The position numbers were made by a program, and so were the translations under genes. Of a DNA stretch of 32,567 nucleotides, positions 7,587 through 16,060 are shown one piece after another (position 1 is the stretch's first letter; each line of letters begins with the position of its first letter). This DNA is from a virus. The notes beneath the pieces are model-generated. The model worked only from the letters and a program-made list of their open reading frames with translations. It searched no databases and had not been told where the DNA came from. The stretch is taken from positions 1 through 32,567 of the IMG/VR virus record IMGVR_UViG_3300025314_000342. One strand, 5' to 3'.

Positions 7587-8753
7587 ATGAGCAAAAGAGT
7601 AGCAATTCCTAGCAAGGACGTAAAGCTAAGAATCGTAGGTCCAAAAGCCGATTTCTTCGCACATCGTGTTCAGAGATTGGATATGCCAGCTACGCTACCT
7701 AACACCACAATTAACGAACTTGGTAACCCAGGTCACGCTGGTGTTGTTACGGATGTTCCAGAGGTAACTTCTACCTTCCAAGCGTTTGATGTATCTCACA
7801 AGATATTCTCGTACTTGACTGGTCAAGACCCTGCGACATTCCCTGCAATTGGTGTAGATGTTAGCAATCTTGGTTATGTTGACCTAATTGGTTATATCAA
7901 AGAGGCAAGCATTGCTGAGATGTTGAAGTGTGTCCATGTTAAATACATGAGAATCACCGACTTCACATTTACTTATTCAGTTGATGGTGAAAGCACAGAA
8001 GAGTATTCTTGTGCTGGTAGTGAAAAGAGATACTTCTCTAATGACGTTATCGTTGATTCAGGTAACTTGATTGGTGGTAACTTCACGTTGTCTTATACAC
8101 CAAAACAGTTAAAGAATAGTGATTATCTTCTAAGTTTCATCGTAGATGGAGTGTGGAAGGAAGAGGGTACTGATTATTCCGTTATTGGCACTACTGTTAC
8201 TTATACTGGTGGTACAACTGAACCTATATTGGCAGTTTATCACACTCTAAGTGGTGTAATGGCATGGACTAACATTTCTGACGCAACAGTTCCTATCGCA
8301 ATTCGTGGTAAGAACATCCCTGTCAAGATTGGCGTTGAGAATATGTACAGAGTCCAGAGTGTAACAATTCGTGGTACATTCCCTAACACTAAGGTACTTG
8401 AAATGGGTAACGTTTCTGTGGTTGGTTACGTAACTGAACCACCTGATATTAGTGGAGACATCACAGTTCTTGATACTGACAACGAAATCGTTGCATTGTT
8501 AACAACTGGTGCTATCACTGATACTGACAAAGAATACGGTGTAAATGAGTACGAAGAGCAGAGTTTGTCACTAAGCGTACAGTTAAGAGACCCTGCGGAT
8601 AACGCAACTGTTAAGAAGTCTGTTAAGATTCCTACAATGAGAATCACTTCTGAAGGCACATCTTCTAACGTTGGTGGTAACTTGACACAAACCTTTGCAT
8701 TCATGTCTAATGATGGTCAGTGCATTGTATATTCTGGTGGTATACCTGCTTAA
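7587..8753 (+). CDS. major tail (tube) protein
   Basis: This 388-residue protein would polymerise into the tail tube through which DNA passes. The N-terminal region contains LPNTTINELGNPGHAG followed by TDVPEVTSTFQAFDVS, a loop and strand pattern typical of major tail proteins. The C-terminus has a further tube-like or Ig-like beta domain (QSLSLSVQLRDPADNATVKK). It lacks cysteine-rich or membrane segments. Position (after the terminator protein, before the assembly chaperones and tape measure) strongly supports the role. It has its own leader and a strong terminator downstream, as expected for the most abundant tail protein. No sheath gene accompanies it. Confidence 0.8.
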   Translation: MSKRVAIPSKDVKLRIVGPKADFFAHRVQRLDMPATLPNTTINELGNPGHAGVVTDVPEVTSTFQAFDVSHKIFSYLTGQDPATFPAIGVDVSNLGYVDLIGYIKEASIAEMLKCVHVKYMRITDFTFTYSVDGESTEEYSCAGSEKRYFSNDVIVDSGNLIGGNFTLSYTPKQLKNSDYLLSFIVDGVWKEEGTDYSVIGTTVTYTGGTTEPILAVYHTLSGVMAWTNISDATVPIAIRGKNIPVKIGVENMYRVQSVTIRGTFPNTKVLEMGNVSVVGYVTEPPDISGDITVLDTDNEIVALLTTGAITDTDKEYGVNEYEEQSLSLSVQLRDPADNATVKKSVKIPTMRITSEGTSSNVGGNLTQTFAFMSNDGQCIVYSGGIPA

Positions 8754-8758
8754 ATAAC

Positions 8759-8777
8759 CTTATAGTCATTCTATAAG
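8759..8777 (+). other. small hairpin after the tail-tube stop codon
   Basis: CTTATAG (8759-8765) pairs perfectly with CTATAAG (8771-8777) around a 5-nt loop, starting 5 nt after the stop codon. No T tract follows. It may protect the 3' end of the mRNA or act together with the terminator 37 nt downstream. Confidence 0.4.
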
Positions 8778-8813
8778 ATTGAAAGGAAATTGGCGTAGAT
8801 TACGTCTATTTAC

Positions 8814-8875
8814 AAGGGGAGTCTTTAATGACACAGCTTTAATTAGTTGTTTCTGCGGACTCCCCTTATTTTTTT
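8814..8875 (+). terminator. rho-independent terminator after the tail-tube gene
   Basis: A perfect 10-bp stem pairs AAGGGGAGTC (8814-8823) with GACTCCCCTT (8858-8867). It encloses a 34-nt loop and is followed by ATTTTTTT (8868-8875). The long loop is unusual. The element lies in the middle of the structural operon, so some read-through, or a promoter further on, must serve the downstream tail genes. Confidence 0.75.
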
Positions 8876-8887
8876 ATGAGAGGCAAT

Positions 8888-9139
8888 ATGGAAAAAGATA
8901 CTAAGAAACAGAACAGAGGTTATAATAGATACCCTTACAGAGAACCTGTAGAGGACGTAAAACCAATGGTAGAAGTTAAACCAACACCACCCGCTCCAAG
9001 AGTTCCTACGGAAACTGAAAGGAGACAGACGGTGTGTGTGCTAAACAACATTCAGTGGGAAGATATTCTTGCATCGCTATCACTTGTTGATTTTGATGCG
9101 TTTGTCAGTAGGAGACTGAAGATACGTTCTAAGAGATAA
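8888..9139 (+). CDS. small hypothetical tail-module protein
   Basis: The protein is 83 residues from ATG 8888 (AGAGG 4-8 nt upstream); an in-frame ATG at 8876 lies at the end of the terminator T tract and is less likely. It has a basic N-terminus (KKQNRGYNRYPYREP), a Pro/Val-rich middle (VKPMVEVKPTPPAPRVP) and a short helical C-terminus (WEDILASLSLVDFDAF). I do not recognise the family. It sits between the tube protein and the assembly chaperone, where small accessory proteins are common. Confidence 0.55.
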   Translation: MEKDTKKQNRGYNRYPYREPVEDVKPMVEVKPTPPAPRVPTETERRQTVCVLNNIQWEDILASLSLVDFDAFVSRRLKIRSKR

Positions 9140-9168
9140 CACAAAATAAAGGTAAAGAGAGGCATGGA

Positions 9169-9861
9169 ATGAGTAAACTTTCAAAATTATTTAGATGGTC
9201 TAGAAAAATAGACATCAAAGACGGTGAAAAGGTTCTTGATACGGTCTATCTTAGACTGGTTGGCGACAACGATTATCAAGAATCAAGGGATATGGCTCTG
9301 AAACACAGTAAGATGATGCGTGTGGCACTAAGAAATAAGGACAGTGCAGAACACAAGTCAAATTTTGGTGACATTGATTCCTTGACAAAGGATGAGATGA
9401 TTATGGGCATCACTATTGGTGAGTTGTCTAACTATAGGGATGAAGCACTAATGAATCTCCCTGAAAAGGACAAACCTGAACTTCCTGATAATGCTACTTT
9501 GGAGCAACAGGAATTATTTGATGCCCAGGTAAAGAAAACAAGGGAAGATAGGGTTCAGTCAATCGCAGACTATATCGAAAAGAAGTCTGAAGAGAGAAAA
9601 ACTGAACTTCTGAAGATAGAGGATATTGTTCAGATAAAATCTTTGTATGTTACCTCTGTCATAAACATTAGATGTGAGGAAGAGTTCACCAAAACATTCA
9701 GAGAGTATCAGATATACAAAGGTACGTTTAAGGATGAGGTAATGACTGAACTCGCTTTTGACTCATTTGATGAGTTCTTAAATAGTGCTCCACAGTTGAA
9801 GTCACTGTTAATGTCTGCTTATATAAATCTGGAACTCACTGGGGAAGACTTAAAAAACTAG
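9169..9861 (+). CDS. tail assembly chaperone, upstream (G-like) part
   Basis: The protein is 230 residues in the zero frame. It is highly charged and helical, with a Lys/Glu-rich central coiled-coil region (SIADYIEKKSEERKTELLK). It ends at TAG 9859-9861, directly after the slippery sequence. Position immediately before the tape measure gene and the -1 frameshift signal identify it as the G-type chaperone that binds tape measure protein and recruits tube subunits. A three-codon ATG-GAA-TGA at 9164-9172 overlaps the start codon (ATGA) and may couple translation; AGAGAGG provides the ribosome site. Frameshifting would yield a fusion of about 327 residues with the downstream part. Confidence 0.8.
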   Translation: MSKLSKLFRWSRKIDIKDGEKVLDTVYLRLVGDNDYQESRDMALKHSKMMRVALRNKDSAEHKSNFGDIDSLTKDEMIMGITIGELSNYRDEALMNLPEKDKPELPDNATLEQQELFDAQVKKTREDRVQSIADYIEKKSEERKTELLKIEDIVQIKSLYVTSVINIRCEEEFTKTFREYQIYKGTFKDEVMTELAFDSFDEFLNSAPQLKSLLMSAYINLELTGEDLKN

Positions 9862-9899
9862 CTGAAGACAATGCGTTTGTGGGGGTTTGGCGTATTGTC
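9852..9899 (+). promoter_or_regulatory. programmed -1 ribosomal frameshift signal
   Basis: The heptamer A AAA AAC at 9852-9858 is in the correct phase with the zero frame (TTA AAA AAC TAG). After an 8-nt spacer, GACAATGCG (9867-9875) pairs with CGTATTGTC (9891-9899), giving 9 pairs including one G-U around a 15-nt loop. Slipping back one base continues with CTA at 9858 into the downstream open frame. Heptamer, spacing, stem and overlapping frame all match the classical tail-chaperone frameshift. Confidence 0.88.
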
Positions 9900-10151
9900 A
9901 AAGACTTGAAATACCCTCTTCACAGTAGTCTTAGACATATTGATGTGTCAGAGTATCCTTACACCATAAATTTCGTGATAAAGAAGAGGATGCAGATAGA
10001 CTCGTACTTTGAGTTACCAGAAGAAAAAAGACCTCCAAGAAGCATTTGGGATTATCCTTCTAAACTTACAGAGTGGTTTGAAAATGCTTTTTCAGACGGT
10101 AAGAAACAGAATGAATTTACACTACCTGTTGATGAAGAAAAGATAGAGTAG
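9858..10151 (+). CDS. tail assembly chaperone, frameshift extension (T-like) part
   Basis: This frame is entered by the -1 shift at 9852-9858 and adds 97 residues to the upstream protein. The extension contains VKDLKYPLHSSLRHIDVSEY and ends in the acidic FTLPVDEEKIE. A GTG at 9879 lies in frame but has no convincing ribosome site (the stretch before it is not AGGAG-like), so independent translation is unlikely. In the lambda G/GT system the T part contacts the tube protein; the same role is inferred here. TMP translation starts 11 nt downstream. Confidence 0.8.
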   Translation, partial: LAEDNAFVGVWRIVKDLKYPLHSSLRHIDVSEYPYTINFVIKKRMQIDSYFELPEEKRPPRSIWDYPSKLTEWFENAFSDGKKQNEFTLPVDEEKIE

Positions 10152-10162
10152 TGGAGTGAAAT

Positions 10163-13100
10163 ATGGCAAACATCATTCAATCAGTAAAAGATGCTTTCAA
10201 CCAGCAAACACAAAAAAGTATTGCTGATACAACGAACAAGATACGCCAATACTCTATGGAGATGGCTAGAGCGAACAAGGAAACTGCAACCTTTTCGTCT
10301 GATGCTGTTAACAGGGGTAGAATCACACTAGAGAACTTCGGTAGAACGTTTGACAACGCTACCAGAAAGGTTTTGGTGTGGCAGGTTGCTATCATGTCCG
10401 TTTACGGCGTGATACGTAAAGTTGGCGAAGTTATTCAGGACTGGAAAGACCTTGAATTAACACTAGCTAGAATCAGTATTACAACTGGTGCTGTTGGTAC
10501 ACAACTACAGAACTATTTTAGGCAAGTTGCCGATATAGCTGTAGAATTTGGTATGCCTATTAAACAGACCTTAGCAGGTATGGACTTGGCGTTGAGAGCT
10601 ACGGCTAGTCTTGGTACTGGTGCAAAGAAAACTGCTACTGCTATTCAGTTATTGAGAGACGCATCTATACTTGCAAACCTAACTGGTATGCAATATGGTC
10701 AGTCTATGGATATTTTGGTTGGTGCTTTGAGACAGACTGGTTTGAGTCTAGACCAAGGTATTAAACTACTTGACAAGTGGGTAGCTGTATCCAAGACTGC
10801 GGCTGTATCTGTTGCTGACTTGTCTCAAGGTTTTGCTATCATGGCAGATGCGGCAGAGGCGGCTGGTTTGACTGTTGACCAAATGAACGGTCTTGTTGCG
10901 GCATTGAGTGAAAAGGTTACATTAAGTTCAACCGAAATCGGTAACGCTATCAGGTCTTTGATGTCAACCTTGTACAACCAAGCGTCTATAACTGCACTAC
11001 AGAAGTATGGTGTTGCTGTAAAAGATACTGCTGGTGAAGCAAGAAACTTTTGGGATATTATGACCCAATTGTCTTCAATGAGAGTAGCTGGTGTTCTTGA
11101 TGATTCCGCATGGTTGAATATAGCTAGAGCGGCAGGTGGTGGTGCTCGTAGATATGCTCAATTCTTGGCATTGTTAGACTCCATTCCTACTGCTATGAGA
11201 GTAGCAAACGTTAGTACGAATGCTCAAGGTGACGCTGTTGATGCCAATGCAAAGATTGTTGAGACATTAACCAACACTTGGGATAAATTCACAGAATCTC
11301 AGAAGAAATTGTTTATGACAATGGGTTCTCAGTCAGGTGCTATCAGAGATTTGACTAACGCTATTGCTGGTCTAACCAGTTTTATCAATAAGTTAGCTAA
11401 TGCTGGTGCGGGTGTTTGGAATATTGCAAGAGCATTTGCTTTCTTGATAGCTACTCTAGGTGGTTTGAAGGTACTTACTGCGGCATTCAAATGGTTGGGT
11501 GTTGCACCTAGACTCGGCACGTTCCTTGGTGGATTTGCTGGTGTACCTGGGTCTGCTATTGCTGGTACAGGTGGTCAAGCTTCTGCACTAATGGGTATGC
11601 AAGCAGGTGTACAGCAAGCACAGCAAGCGGCAAGAATTGCTCAACTACAAAAGATGGTTGCCATGAGTTCTGGTACTGACGCAATTACACTTGCGGCACT
11701 TACTAAGACACAGCAAGCGGCAAGATTAGCGGCACAGAAAGCAGAACTAGCAATGTTGACTGCTCCATCTGGAATAACCCCAGGTACGGCTGGTATTCTA
11801 GGTCTTGGAGCACTTCGTGGCTTGTTGCCAGGTGGTACTAACCGTCTGGTAAAGGCTGGTTATGCTGTTCCTGCGGGTGGACGTGGAGCAGAGGGTTATC
11901 TATACGGCATGGGTGCATATGGACCTATGTACAACAGAGGTGCAATCCCTGCTGGTGCTCCTCAAGGTATGACATGGAGTAGAATAAGTCAAGGATTGAC
12001 CAAACCTGCTGGTTGGGGTAAAGGTGCGGCTATTGCTGGCGTTGGTGCTGGCATGGCGGCTTATGGTCTAACTGGTGAAGCAATATCATCTGTCGGTGCG
12101 GCACTTGGTTCTGCGGCAGGTATGGCATTTGGTGGTCCTGCTGGAATGGTGGCAGGTGCGGCAATTGGTACACTAATAGGTCACACCATTACTGATGCCT
12201 TCGTTTCTGATGAACAGAGATTAAAGGCACTGTTCCAGAAGATTGCTCAAGATTTCAATGTTGATTTGTCAGGTGCAGTAGCAAAAGCATCTACTCCTGA
12301 AGAAGCTAGAAAACTTGCTGAAGCCGCCGCCCCTACGTTTACTGGAAATAGATTAGCTGAAGCCGCTCCTTTCTGGAAGAGATTGTTAACAGGTGGTGTC
12401 GCTCTTGGTGGACCTGTAAGTCCATCTAACGAGTTGAGTTTCAATGCTCCTTGGGTAAAGAGACCAGGTGAACAGGAGTGGACTAAGGGTCTTGGTGGTC
12501 TTAATTCTTTGAATGATGCTCTTGCTCATGGCGTTATCACTATTGAAGAGTATAGAAAAGCAAAACAGAAGGATTTTATTGCTTGGAACGAACTAAGCGA
12601 TGCGGCTAAGGCATACATGACCATTGTTGATGCTTCTGTAAGTGCTAATAAGGAAGATATACTTGAGTATCAGGCAAAAGCAAAGGCTATTGAAGATGTT
12701 ATAAACTCACAGAGAAAACTACAAGATATTGATAACAGATATAGTGATTCTCAGGCTAGAATCAGAGAGTTAATCAAGAGCAATAATCTTGAACAATGGG
12801 AGTCTGCCAACATGCAGAAATTACTGTCTACTCAGATGAGGATGACTGATGATGAGTATGATAAGCAATTGCAGGTATTGCTTGGTAGTAAATATGGTTA
12901 TGCCGCTCACCTTGAAGCTGTAGAGAGACTAGCTCCTGCCTTGAAGGAACTGGGTCTTACTGTAAATACAATACCACAGGATAAGTGGTTATTGATTCAA
13001 CGTTGGGATATCAATCTTGCTACAAAGATTGTTGAAACCACAACACAACTTACTGACCTAATCAACCGTATTGATTCATTCAAGAACGTAAAGATGGGTG

Positions 13101-14011
13101 ATATATTAACGATACCTGGCGTAGAAGGTACAATTAGCGATATTGAGGGTGTAAGAAAATCTGTTGTTAAATTGTCTGAACAGACTAGCGACCAAGCAAC
13201 TCGTGATAAGTTAACTCAGGCAATCAAGGATATAGACCAGTATTACAGTGACTTGCAGGACAAGCAAGTTGCCGCTCAGAAACTTGGAATGATTAGCCAA
13301 GCCGCTCCTAAGTTCCAGCGTCCAGGTGAAGTAAGACTTATTGATAAGGAAACACTGGATAGTTACAGAAAGAATCTTGGTCAACTTCCAGCATTCACTA
13401 AGTTGGCTGAAAGTTTACGTGAGTTTGATACTTCTGTAGTAACTCTTGTTGACCCTATTACTGGACAGACATTAAGACTAGAAGAGAACACACTAGCTTT
13501 GTCTATGCTTCAGCAAGCAGTTAATGATAATACTGCTCAAGAGAAGAGACTTGAGGCAGAGTATAACTTGCCAGGTTGGTATCAGAAACCTAACAGATAC
13601 AGCACCATGAAGCAACTTGGTGGTGACTTTGGTGGCTTTGGACCTGCCCAGGAAGGTTTGTGGCAGACATGGATGGAATATCTAAAGCAGAACAAGGGTT
13701 ACCAAATTGGTGGTACTGTTCCTGAAACTGGACCTTACTTCCTACACAAGAGAGAGACCGTGACACCAGCAGAAGATGTTGCAAACACCAACTCCATATT
13801 GTCTAACTCATATAGTGTATTACTAAGTTCTCAGGGTTATTTGTCAAGTATTAACCTTGGTATTACAGCTTTGAGACAAGAAATGCAAATGATGAGACAA
13901 ATAATGATAAAGGGTGGTGCTTCATTGGCTGAGGGTGGAACTTCAGATTTTAGTAGAGTTACTAATGCTGATTATGTCGGTGTTAGTAGTCTAGGTGTTA
14001 AGAGGAGATAA
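10163..14011 (+). CDS. tail tape measure protein
   Basis: The 1282-residue protein sets tail length and is ejected with DNA; by the usual rule of about 0.15 nm per residue the tail would be near 190 nm. The N-terminal 350 residues resemble the TP901-type tape measure core (VWQVAIMSVYGVIRKVGEVI, then VADIAVEFGMPIKQTLAGM, then GLVAALSEKVTLSSTEIGNA). Hydrophobic segments lie around residues 420-450 (FAFLIATLGGLKVLTAAF). A Gly/Ala-rich membrane-like stretch covers roughly residues 620-690 (GAAIAGVGAGMAAYGL, AIGTLIGHTITDAF). The C-terminal third is helical. No lysozyme or peptidase motif is seen. Ala-Ala pairs are encoded with GCG or GCC as first codon, avoiding GCAGC and GCTGC. Confidence 0.93.
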   Translation: MANIIQSVKDAFNQQTQKSIADTTNKIRQYSMEMARANKETATFSSDAVNRGRITLENFGRTFDNATRKVLVWQVAIMSVYGVIRKVGEVIQDWKDLELTLARISITTGAVGTQLQNYFRQVADIAVEFGMPIKQTLAGMDLALRATASLGTGAKKTATAIQLLRDASILANLTGMQYGQSMDILVGALRQTGLSLDQGIKLLDKWVAVSKTAAVSVADLSQGFAIMADAAEAAGLTVDQMNGLVAALSEKVTLSSTEIGNAIRSLMSTLYNQASITALQKYGVAVKDTAGEARNFWDIMTQLSSMRVAGVLDDSAWLNIARAAGGGARRYAQFLALLDSIPTAMRVANVSTNAQGDAVDANAKIVETLTNTWDKFTESQKKLFMTMGSQSGAIRDLTNAIAGLTSFINKLANAGAGVWNIARAFAFLIATLGGLKVLTAAFKWLGVAPRLGTFLGGFAGVPGSAIAGTGGQASALMGMQAGVQQAQQAARIAQLQKMVAMSSGTDAITLAALTKTQQAARLAAQKAELAMLTAPSGITPGTAGILGLGALRGLLPGGTNRLVKAGYAVPAGGRGAEGYLYGMGAYGPMYNRGAIPAGAPQGMTWSRISQGLTKPAGWGKGAAIAGVGAGMAAYGLTGEAISSVGAALGSAAGMAFGGPAGMVAGAAIGTLIGHTITDAFVSDEQRLKALFQKIAQDFNVDLSGAVAKASTPEEARKLAEAAAPTFTGNRLAEAAPFWKRLLTGGVALGGPVSPSNELSFNAPWVKRPGEQEWTKGLGGLNSLNDALAHGVITIEEYRKAKQKDFIAWNELSDAAKAYMTIVDASVSANKEDILEYQAKAKAIEDVINSQRKLQDIDNRYSDSQARIRELIKSNNLEQWESANMQKLLSTQMRMTDDEYDKQLQVLLGSKYGYAAHLEAVERLAPALKELGLTVNTIPQDKWLLIQRWDINLATKIVETTTQLTDLINRIDSFKNVKMGDILTIPGVEGTISDIEGVRKSVVKLSEQTSDQATRDKLTQAIKDIDQYYSDLQDKQVAAQKLGMISQAAPKFQRPGEVRLIDKETLDSYRKNLGQLPAFTKLAESLREFDTSVVTLVDPITGQTLRLEENTLALSMLQQAVNDNTAQEKRLEAEYNLPGWYQKPNRYSTMKQLGGDFGGFGPAQEGLWQTWMEYLKQNKGYQIGGTVPETGPYFLHKRETVTPAEDVANTNSILSNSYSVLLSSQGYLSSINLGITALRQEMQMMRQIMIKGGASLAEGGTSDFSRVTNADYVGVSSLGVKRR

Positions 14012-14013
14012 CT

Positions 14014-14424
14014 ATGACTGCTATTACGAGATGGTTTTTTGATTATGGTGGTGGCAACCAGTATAGTTTCCCACGAAATCCAGATAGGAATGGTGGTGAT
14101 ACTAGCTGGATATATGAACCTAAATTAAGCACTTTTGATATTGTTGGTGCTAATGCTCCAACATTTCAGATTGATGGTTTTAGCGGTGCTAGAAGAGTAT
14201 TAAAGTTTACTGCTATAACTGGCACAATGACTCGTGCCTTGCAGGATTTCTTCTTGAGAAAAGAAATCATATCTGGTTGTAGAGACCACTTATACCCAAC
14301 TCATGCTGAGTTTAGTTGCTTCGTAATATCGTTTAATACAACTATTCATCCCACAATCGGTGATTTTCCTGGCTCTGGTGAAGATACTTACGATGTCGAA
14401 ATGACTATCATAAAGATGGACTAA
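14014..14424 (+). CDS. tail-tip protein, unidentified (distal tail position)
   Basis: The protein is 136 residues. Its AGAGGAGA ribosome site lies inside the end of the tape measure gene. It is beta-rich with no cysteine cluster beyond two isolated Cys; short motifs include WIYEPKLSTFDIVG and FTAITGTMTRALQDFF. The position directly after the tape measure gene and directly before the hub protein is where distal-tail or initiator proteins are encoded in siphoviruses. I do not recognise the sequence family, so the role is inferred from order. Confidence 0.55.
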   Translation: MTAITRWFFDYGGGNQYSFPRNPDRNGGDTSWIYEPKLSTFDIVGANAPTFQIDGFSGARRVLKFTAITGTMTRALQDFFLRKEIISGCRDHLYPTHAEFSCFVISFNTTIHPTIGDFPGSGEDTYDVEMTIIKMD

Positions 14425-14425
14425 T

Positions 14426-16060
14426 ATGGGAATAGCTGAAGAATATGCAAAGAGAGTAAAGACACCGATTGCTAAGGCAACGGTAACTACTTTTGTTGAG
14501 GGAGAAAGACCTGGTGTGGATACTCCAGGTTATGATTACTTTCCTGAAGTAATATCATGTGACATCACGTATGGTCTCGACCAAGGTAGCACAACTTGTT
14601 CTCTAACACTAAAAACACCATTAGATATTGATGGTGAATATGTAAGATTCAAACCAATGAATAGGGTTAAGATTGAACAGGGTTGGAATTTGGAGTCTAC
14701 GTATAGAGTCACTTTTTTCGGATTTATTGACAAGGTAGAATATTCTACTCCACCGCAGGTAGTTAGACTTGAGTGTAGAGATATACTCAAACTTGCCCAA
14801 GATAACTACTACATTGCGACTAATCGTAAGGTATATTCTGCTGTGGCTGATGCAAGTGAATTGGATGAAAATGGTGATGCTATGGGTGGACAAGCTATTA
14901 CAGATAGACAAATCCAGAACATTATCACTGATTTCCTCACAGAGAGTGGTATTCCAGAAAGCAGATTATCACTGGATTTTGTTGAGTATCCTGCTTCTGG
15001 TGCTATTATTATCGGTAATAATGCAACTGCTGTATTCGTATATGAATCAGCAATGGATGCAGTTATAAGACTATGCGACCTCGTTGGCTACAGAATTTGG
15101 GCAGATAAGTCTGGTAACGTTCAGTGTAGAGAAGTTAGACCCATTGCTAGTGAGACTGCTTCTCAGGTTTATCAAAGTCAAAAGGAAACATACAACAATG
15201 GTGAAGATTGGACAATTGTCAGAATTGGTAACTTGCTAAGAGTAGAAGCTAGTAAGGACGATGACCTTCGTAACTGGATTGAGGTAAATAACGCTCAGGT
15301 TGGAGAACTTCGTGTAACATCAACGGTTGCTGGTGAATCAGATTTTGTTCCTAATCCACCAGGATACAGAAGGACAGAGGTTAGTTCTTACTTGTTAGAC
15401 ACACCTGAACTTGTGACGGCGGCGGCAACTAGAATTTATACTGATTTGAACAGATTGAGATATACTGCTAGAGCAAGTATTGAGGGTGACCCAAGATTGG
15501 AACTGGGTCAGACTATTGAACTGTATGATGAATATGCTACTATTGTACCTATCAAGTATTTCTTGTATGATTATAGTAGTTCTCTGAAGTCTGGTAATTG
15601 GACAATGGACTTGAGTCTTGTTGGTGGTGCTGGTGATGACCTAGAAGGTTCAGAACCTATAAGTAATATATCACCTGTGGCAATGTTTACTTCTAGAGTG
15701 GAACGTGAGTTCTTATCAGATGGAAGTATTATCACCGAGGTAACAGTTGATGCTTCAGGTTCATATGACCCTGATGGTGCTGTAACAGACCTATCTTATT
15801 TGTGGATATGTTCTGGATACTCAAATCAAACTGGTATGACCCACACTTATGTAGTTTCTGGTGAAGATGTGCAAGCATTGTATGTATCATTAACAGTAAC
15901 AGATAGTGGTACACCACCTCTGAGCAATACATTTAGCAGAACGATTACTTTCCCAACCGTTTCTGGCATACAGTGGAAGACTATATTTGCCGCTACAGCA
16001 ACCGAAGTTTGGGTTACTGACAATGGTGGAGCGGGTTGGTATCATAGGGAGTTATATTAA
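14426..16060 (+). CDS. tail hub / tail-associated protein with PKD domain
   Basis: The protein is 544 residues. Residues 1 to about 400 look like a phage tail hub (gp27/gp44-like): PEVISCDITYGLDQGSTTCS, then VTFFGFIDKVEY followed by VRLECRDILKLAQ, then a long middle with VGYRIWADKSGNVQCREVRP. Residues about 410-510 form a PKD/Ig-like domain (VTVDASGSYDPDG, LSYLW, VSLTVTDSG). The final 35 residues end in VTDNGGAGWYHRELY, which resembles an Asp-box and may mark the start of a propeller-like module shared with the next protein. The hub joins tail tube to receptor-binding proteins; no peptidase motif is seen. Confidence 0.65.
   Translation: MGIAEEYAKRVKTPIAKATVTTFVEGERPGVDTPGYDYFPEVISCDITYGLDQGSTTCSLTLKTPLDIDGEYVRFKPMNRVKIEQGWNLESTYRVTFFGFIDKVEYSTPPQVVRLECRDILKLAQDNYYIATNRKVYSAVADASELDENGDAMGGQAITDRQIQNIITDFLTESGIPESRLSLDFVEYPASGAIIIGNNATAVFVYESAMDAVIRLCDLVGYRIWADKSGNVQCREVRPIASETASQVYQSQKETYNNGEDWTIVRIGNLLRVEASKDDDLRNWIEVNNAQVGELRVTSTVAGESDFVPNPPGYRRTEVSSYLLDTPELVTAAATRIYTDLNRLRYTARASIEGDPRLELGQTIELYDEYATIVPIKYFLYDYSSSLKSGNWTMDLSLVGGAGDDLEGSEPISNISPVAMFTSRVEREFLSDGSIITEVTVDASGSYDPDGAVTDLSYLWICSGYSNQTGMTHTYVVSGEDVQALYVSLTVTDSGTPPLSNTFSRTITFPTVSGIQWKTIFAATATEVWVTDNGGAGWYHRELY

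Noticed and set aside
9879-10151. Independent gene starting at GTG 9879
   Set aside because: No suitable ribosome site precedes it, and the frameshift cassette 20 nt upstream explains its expression.
7587-14011. Contractile (myovirus) tail
   Set aside because: Only one tube-type protein precedes the chaperones, and no sheath-sized gene or baseplate wedge genes occur before or after the tape measure gene.
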